From Streptomyces griseomycini (GTDB lineage Bacteria; Actinomycetota; Actinomycetes; Streptomycetales; Streptomycetaceae), in the NCBI RefSeq assembly GCF_014203535.1, contig NZ_JACHJI010000015.1:62001-126000 (forward strand): a DNA stretch of 64,000 nucleotides, in the 5' to 3' direction. This document shows, piece after piece, positions 59,732 to 64,000 of the stretch. Below the pieces are notes generated by a model that saw nothing but the letters and a program-made list of their open reading frames with translations, had not been told where the DNA came from and did no database searches. The first letter of the stretch is position 1; every line of letters starts with the position of its first letter. Made by a program: the position numbers and the translations under genes.

Positions 59732-59736
59732 CGCCC

Positions 59737-60549
59737 GTGAAGCGCATACGAACGGCACGGGACAGCGCGCGGGAAGAGCTCTTCGCCCGGCTCGAACTCC
59801 AGTACAGGGCGGGCGAGTACGAGGAGGTCGAGGCCGCGGCGCGCGCGTTCGCCGCGGCCCCGCGCCCGCCCTGGCGGAAGCGGCCCCTGCCGCAGTGGCA
59901 GGCGAGGACCCTGGCCACGGGGGCGGCCGTCGCACACGGACGAGGGGCGGAGGTGATGGCCGAGCTGGAGGCGCTGATCGCCGAGCTGAAGCCGGCCGAC
60001 GCCGAGGCGCACGCACTGCGACTGGTGGTCCGCGACAACCGCGTGACGGTCCTCGTCGGCCAGGAGCGGTACGAGGAGGCCGAGGGCGAGGCGCTGGGCA
60101 TCCTGCGCGAGGTGACCAGGCTCGCTCACCCCGCCCCCCTGGGGAAGCTGGAGCTGAGCGCCCTGGGGAACCTGGCCGCCGCGCTGTGCGGGCAGGCCCG
60201 TTTCGACGAGGCGGAGGAGATCGCCCGCGGCAACCTGCCCCGTGCGGAGGAACCCGCTCTCGCCGCTCTGCACGCCACGCTGGTGCACAGTCTGAACGGA
60301 CAGGGCAGGTACGAGGAGGCCCTGGCCGAAGCCCGCCGGAACACGCCCCACCAGGCCCGCAGGGACAGCGGGCGGCTGGACCTGGTCACGGCCCAGGCCC
60401 TGCGCGGTCTGGGCCGCCGCGGCGAGGCGGAGGCCGCGGCCCGCCGGGCGTTGACCGACTGCGGGCGCCACCTGCACCCGTCCCACCCCCGCATCCGGGA
60501 GGCCCGTTCCCTGCTGGCCCGCATCACCGAGGAGGGCCCCCGCCCGTGA
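59737..60549 (+). CDS. TPR-like repeat protein
   Basis: This 270-residue, all-helical protein has tetratricopeptide-like units (for example YRAGEYEEVEAAARAF, QERYEEAEGEALGIL, CGQARFDEAEEIARG, NGQGRYEEALAEARR). No signal peptide or enzymatic domain is visible. Similar streptomycete proteins are scaffolds of unknown partners. The GTG at 59737 lies nine bases after TAACCT (59723-59728), which could be a -10 giving a nearly leaderless message. A strong terminator follows immediately. Confidence 0.8.
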   Translation: MKRIRTARDSAREELFARLELQYRAGEYEEVEAAARAFAAAPRPPWRKRPLPQWQARTLATGAAVAHGRGAEVMAELEALIAELKPADAEAHALRLVVRDNRVTVLVGQERYEEAEGEALGILREVTRLAHPAPLGKLELSALGNLAAALCGQARFDEAEEIARGNLPRAEEPALAALHATLVHSLNGQGRYEEALAEARRNTPHQARRDSGRLDLVTAQALRGLGRRGEAEAAARRALTDCGRHLHPSHPRIREARSLLARITEEGPRP

Positions 60550-60552
60550 ACG

Positions 60553-60594
60553 CCGAAGGGCCAGTGCAAGGGGGGGTGTGCACCGGCCCTTCGG
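60553..60594 (+). terminator. Terminator after the TPR-like gene
   Basis: CCGAAGGGCC (60553-60562) pairs with 60585-60594, and GTGCA/TGCAC (60564-60568, 60579-60583) extends the stem past one mismatch. It starts four bases after the stop codon. Confidence 0.85.
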
Positions 60595-60679
60595 GGAACG
60601 GCTTGCCGTCTGTGCTGCCTGGGCGGCCGTCCGGACCGGAACGTCGCGCGCCCCGGGGGGTTTGGGGCGGGCGACCGTC

Positions 60680-60880
60680 CGATCGTGAGGAGACCCGGAG
60701 CCTTGGGCTCCGGTTGTGTGCGCGAGGGCACGACCAGGTCGAAGCTGGGGAGGCCTCGGCCCGACCGCCCACAGTCCCCTGTGGGCGGGGTGTATCTCTC
60801 ATCCGGGCTAGAACCTACGGCAGGGGAGGGGGTCGCGACAGGGGCAACGGGCTCCTGTCATCCACCCCGCACACGTTCTT
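60680..60880. ncRNA. Hairpin-rich intergenic region, possible small RNA
   Basis: Between two terminators lie several stems on the plus strand. CCGGAGCC-TTG-GGCTCCGG is near 60695-60713. GGTCG...CGACC closes a larger loop near 60738-60767. CCGCCCACAG-TCC-CCTGTGGGCGG is near 60766-60789, and GACAGG...CCTGTC near 60837-60860. No coding frame is convincing. I cannot match it to a known RNA family, and no clear promoter is visible on either strand. Confidence 0.35.
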
Positions 60881-60896
60881 CACACGCTCTGCCGTT

Positions 60897-60923
60897 CCGC
60901 CCCGGTCCGCCGGACCGGGGCGG
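60897..60923 (-). terminator. gabT terminator
   Basis: CCGCCCCGGTCC (60897-60908) and GGACCGGGGCGG (60912-60923) form a perfect 12-bp stem with a three-base loop, 22 bases after the minus-strand gabT stop. Confidence 0.85.
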
Positions 60924-60944
60924 CTCACCTGCTCCGATGCCGGC

Positions 60945-62279
60945 TCAGATGCGTGCGAACGCCTGCTCGATGATGTCCAGGCCCTCGTTCAGCAGGTCCT
61001 CGCCGATGACCAGCGGGGGCAGGAAGCGCAGCACGTTGCCGTAGGTGCCACAGGTCAGGACCAGCAGGCCCTCCTGGTGGCAGGCCTTGGCCAGCGCGGC
61101 GGTCGCCTCCGGGTTCGGCTCCTTGGTCGTACGGTCCTTGACCAGCTCGATGGCGATCATCGCGCCCCGGCCGCGGACGTCGCCGATGACGTCGAACTTC
61201 TCCGCCATGGCGGTGAGGCGGGACTTCATGACCGCCTCGATGTTCTTCGCCCTGGCGTTGAGGTCCAGCTCCTTCATCGTCTCGATGGCGCCCAGCGCGC
61301 CCGCGCAGGCCACGGGGTTGCCGCCGTAGGTGCCGCCCAGGCCGCCCGCGTGCGCGGCGTCCATGATCTCCGCGCGGCCGGTGACGGCGGCCAGCGGCAG
61401 ACCGCCCGCGATGCCCTTCGCCGTCGTGATCAGGTCCGGGACGATGCCCTCGTCCTCGCAGGCGAACCACTGGCCGGTGCGGCAGAAGCCGGACTGGATC
61501 TCGTCGGCGACGAAGACGATCCCGTTGTCCCCGGCGAACCGGCTGATCGCGGGCAGGAAGCCCTTGGCCGGCTCGATGAAGCCGCCCTCGCCGAGCACCG
61601 GCTCGATGATGATCGCGGCCACGTTCTCGGCGCCGACCTGCTTGGTGATCTGGTCGATGGCCTGCGCGGCGGCCTCGGGGCCCGCGTTCTCCGGGCCGGT
61701 CGGCCAGCGGTAGCCGTAGGCGACCGGGACGCGGTACACCTCGGGCGCGAACGGGCCGAAGCCGTGCTTGTACGGCATGTTCTTCGCGGTCAGCGCCATG
61801 GTGAGGTTGGTGCGGCCGTGGTAGCCGTGGTCGAACACGACGACGGCCTGGCGCCCGGTGTACGCACGCGCGATCTTGACGGCGTTCTCGACGGCCTCGG
61901 CGCCGCTGTTGAACAGGGCCGACTTCTTGGCGTGGTCGCCCGGGGTCAGCTCGGCCAGCGCCTCGGCGACGGCCACGTAGCCCTCGTACGGCGTGACCAT
62001 GAAGCAGGTGTGCGTGAAGTCGGCGAGCTGGGCGGACGCCTTGCGGACGACGGCCTCGGCGGAGGCGCCGACGGAGGTCACGGCGATGCCCGAGCCGAAG
62101 TCGATCAGCCGGTTGCCGTCGACGTCCTCGATGATCCCGCCGCCCGCACGCGCGGTGAACACGGGCAGCACGGAGCCCACGCCCTGCGCGACCGCGGCGG
62201 TGCGGCGGGCCTGCAGCTCCTGCGACTTCGGGCCGGGGATGGCGGTGACGACGCGGCGCTCCTGCGGAAGTGCGGTCAT
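60945..62279 (-). CDS. gabT: 4-aminobutyrate aminotransferase GabT
   Basis: This 444-residue class III PLP enzyme transfers the amino group of GABA to 2-oxoglutarate, giving succinate semialdehyde. Motifs include NSGAEAVENAVKIARAYTGR, VADEIQSGFCRTG and the PLP lysine K288 in TTAKGIAGGLP. It probably takes GABA made by the polyamine genes to its left. The ATG at 62279 follows AGGAGCCCCG. The frame is open upstream to 63071, but that part is shadow of the next gene. It is more GabT-like than the aminotransferase at 39010. Confidence 0.93.
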   Translation of the reverse strand: MTALPQERRVVTAIPGPKSQELQARRTAAVAQGVGSVLPVFTARAGGGIIEDVDGNRLIDFGSGIAVTSVGASAEAVVRKASAQLADFTHTCFMVTPYEGYVAVAEALAELTPGDHAKKSALFNSGAEAVENAVKIARAYTGRQAVVVFDHGYHGRTNLTMALTAKNMPYKHGFGPFAPEVYRVPVAYGYRWPTGPENAGPEAAAQAIDQITKQVGAENVAAIIIEPVLGEGGFIEPAKGFLPAISRFAGDNGIVFVADEIQSGFCRTGQWFACEDEGIVPDLITTAKGIAGGLPLAAVTGRAEIMDAAHAGGLGGTYGGNPVACAGALGAIETMKELDLNARAKNIEAVMKSRLTAMAEKFDVIGDVRGRGAMIAIELVKDRTTKEPNPEATAALAKACHQEGLLVLTCGTYGNVLRFLPPLVIGEDLLNEGLDIIEQAFARI

Positions 62280-62507
62280 GCGGGGCTCCTGGGGGTGTAA
62301 CGGACGCTTTTTCCTTCTTTTCTCGCAGGCTAGGGCGGCGGGAGGGGGCTGGGCATGCTCCATGTGGGCGTTGTCCGGGGGGCCCGGTTGTCCGCGGTGG
62401 ACATAGCGGCGGTGCGGCTCCGGCGCGGGGACGGGGATCCCGCCGTGGCCGGACCCGGCCGCGTAAGCGGTGAACTCGCCCTGCCGGGGCGTTAGATTGA
62501 CTCGCTG

Positions 62508-64000
62508 ATGGTGGACGGAGCGGCTGGTCAGGGGGCAAGGGCGATGGACGGCGACGGGACCCGGGACACGCGGGGTACGCATGCGAACCCTGTGCCGCGC
62601 CCGGCGGCACCTCCGGACGTGCCCGCGGTGCCGCCGCGGCCGAGCCGGGCACCGGGCGCACCACCCCTGCCCGACCAGGCCCCCCGCTCCCCGTCCGCCG
62701 TCGCCGCCTGGCTCGACGCGGAGAGGCCGGCCGCCCGGCCCGGGATCTGGCGGTACGGCTACCGCCCGAAGGAGGTCCCGGAACGGCTCGCCCCGGTGAC
62801 GGTCGTCGGCATGCTGGTCCCGCTCCTCCTCGCGATCGGGGCGTGGTCGCTCTGGCGGAGCGGCTACGTCCCGTACAAGCAGGTCCCCCTGCGCATGTTC
62901 ACGCCGAACGACTGGTGGGAGGCGGCCTCGGTGGCCACGCCCCGGCAGGTCGAGGGGCGGACGGTGACGCTGCCGGGGTGGGACGCCCTGATGATCTACG
63001 ACGGCGTCTTCTTCGCCGTGCTCGTTCTCGCGGTGGGCGTGCTCGGCAGCTGGCGCGCCATCGTCCGTCACTACGTGGGCCGCATGCCCCAGCCGGGACG
63101 CGCCCTGGTGGCGGCCCTCCTCGCCCTCCTCGCCCTCAGCCTCGTCTTCCCCGACGCCTTCCCCGGCGTCGGATGGTCACCGGTGCCGGTCGTCGACCCG
63201 TTGCTCTCCCTGACCGTGCTGCTCACGGACAGCTACGACCTGATGGCCTCCTCCCTCTTCACGAACACGCTGTACACCGTCGTCACGCTGCTCGTGCTGT
63301 GGCCGTTCGCCCGCCTCGGCGCCTGGTGGCCGTACGCGAAGGGGCTGCTCGCCGCCCGCCGGGCGAGCAGTGCCCCCGACGCCCCCGTCCCCGGGGACCC
63401 CGCGCCCGTCCGCCCCCGCTCCCAGTGGCCCGCCCTCCGCGACGCCGGCCAGCACGAGGCCGCCGAGCTGCTCACCGCCGAGGTCGCCGGCGGCCGGATG
63501 AACGACGTCGACTGCGTCCGCGTCGAGCACGTCTTCGCGGAAGGCGCCCGGAGCGGCGTCGCCCCGGGCGCCTTCCGCGACACCGTCCTGAGCCGGGGCG
63601 GCGCCGCCTGGACGCACCCCTCCGGCGCCCGGGACCTGCCCCGCCGGACCGCCCGCCACGACCTGCTCGCCGGGCAGGTGCGCATCGGCCGCTGGGTGGC
63701 GGCCGAGCGCGCCCCGCAGCCGTACCACGACGCCGGGGCGGCCCTCGGCCCGGACGTGCTCGGCACCTCCCTGCTCGCCGTCGGTCCCTCCGGGTCGGGC
63801 AAGACCCGCACCCTCGTCGAACCGGTGACCGAGGCGCTCGCGCTGCAGGCGCTCACCGGGCGCTGCGCCGTCGTCGCCGTCTCCGCCGCCGGGAGCCCGC
63901 TCGGCGCGGACGACGCCTTCGACGTGATCGTGCGGATCGGCGATCCGTCCTCGGTGCACGACCTCGACCCGTACGCCGAGTCCGACGATCCGGACGAGGC
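62508..64000 (+). CDS. P-loop NTP-binding membrane protein (truncated by window end)
   Basis: At least 497 residues are present; the gene runs past the window edge. A proline-rich N-terminus of about 100 residues is followed by four membrane segments (the first at VVGMLVPLLLAIGAWSLW). A cytosolic domain follows with Walker A AVGPSGSGKTRTL near residue 425. This resembles the conserved streptomycete ATP/GTP-binding integral membrane proteins and, loosely, TraG/VirD4 coupling proteins. The ATG at 62508 lies close to a TTAGAT -10-like box; an ATG at 62544 with a GGCAAGGG site is the alternative. The function is unknown. Confidence 0.75.
   Translation, partial: MVDGAAGQGARAMDGDGTRDTRGTHANPVPRPAAPPDVPAVPPRPSRAPGAPPLPDQAPRSPSAVAAWLDAERPAARPGIWRYGYRPKEVPERLAPVTVVGMLVPLLLAIGAWSLWRSGYVPYKQVPLRMFTPNDWWEAASVATPRQVEGRTVTLPGWDALMIYDGVFFAVLVLAVGVLGSWRAIVRHYVGRMPQPGRALVAALLALLALSLVFPDAFPGVGWSPVPVVDPLLSLTVLLTDSYDLMASSLFTNTLYTVVTLLVLWPFARLGAWWPYAKGLLAARRASSAPDAPVPGDPAPVRPRSQWPALRDAGQHEAAELLTAEVAGGRMNDVDCVRVEHVFAEGARSGVAPGAFRDTVLSRGGAAWTHPSGARDLPRRTARHDLLAGQVRIGRWVAAERAPQPYHDAGAALGPDVLGTSLLAVGPSGSGKTRTLVEPVTEALALQALTGRCAVVAVSAAGSPLGADDAFDVIVRIGDPSSVHDLDPYAESDDPDE

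Overview
High-GC actinobacterial DNA that reads as a Streptomyces chromosome. The evidence is whiG (sporulation sigma factor), four tandem type I signal peptidases, a DasR-type operator before a chitinase, LAxTG surface protein signals and many promoters of the TTGACx/TAGxxT type. From memory, gene order follows the amtB-to-gabT core region of Streptomyces coelicolor, but the gene blocks that interrupt that species between dprA and whiG and between cdsA and rlmN are absent or reduced here.

Layout. 1-6000: nitrogen sensing (amtB-glnK-glnD) and ffh. 6100-8100: a methyltransferase and a SprT-like zinc protein. 8400-11050: rpsP-khpA-rimM-trmD-rplS. 11090-15480: four signal peptidases sipW/X/Y/Z, a Nudix hydrolase and a DUF2469 protein. 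15570-18750: yraN-comM-dprA. 19020-21260: whiG, a TetR regulator and an M23 peptidase. 21540-26170: rpsB-tsf-pyrH-frr-cdsA. 26450-28140: a decayed integrated element bounded by a duplicated rlmN 5' end, with an integrase remnant, a tiny membrane protein gene and a frameshifted hydrolase. 28124-33213: rlmN, then a TPP riboswitch with a terminator and the thiamine importer thiB-thiP-thiQ. 33240-38800: a mycothiol-dependent-type enzyme, a sortase substrate, LOG and VOC proteins and an ABC exporter-like pair. 39010-57175: a polyamine/GABA catabolic region (two aldehyde dehydrogenases, an aminotransferase, an Lrp regulator, two TAT-lipoprotein PotD proteins, PotABC, a PuuB-like FAD oxidase), interrupted by a serine hydrolase, GDPD, aminodeoxyfutalosine deaminase, DUF4190 and NADAR genes. 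57300-64000: a DasR-type GH18 chitinase, PAP2 phosphatase, TPR-like protein, gabT, and a truncated P-loop membrane protein.

How the genes work together. The polyamine set can import putrescine/spermidine (PotABCD), oxidise it (FAD oxidase, aminotransferase, aldehyde dehydrogenases) and pass GABA to GabT. A TCGAC-N5-GTCGA inverted repeat occurs before potD1 and before the second aldehyde dehydrogenase, and GACACC repeats occur before the first, which suggests shared control. The strongest non-textbook observations are the att-like duplication at rlmN, the shared polyamine-promoter repeat, the lost stop codon of sipX, a perfect palindrome over the promoter of an orphan membrane protein, several probable leaderless transcripts, and a hairpin-rich region downstream of gabT.
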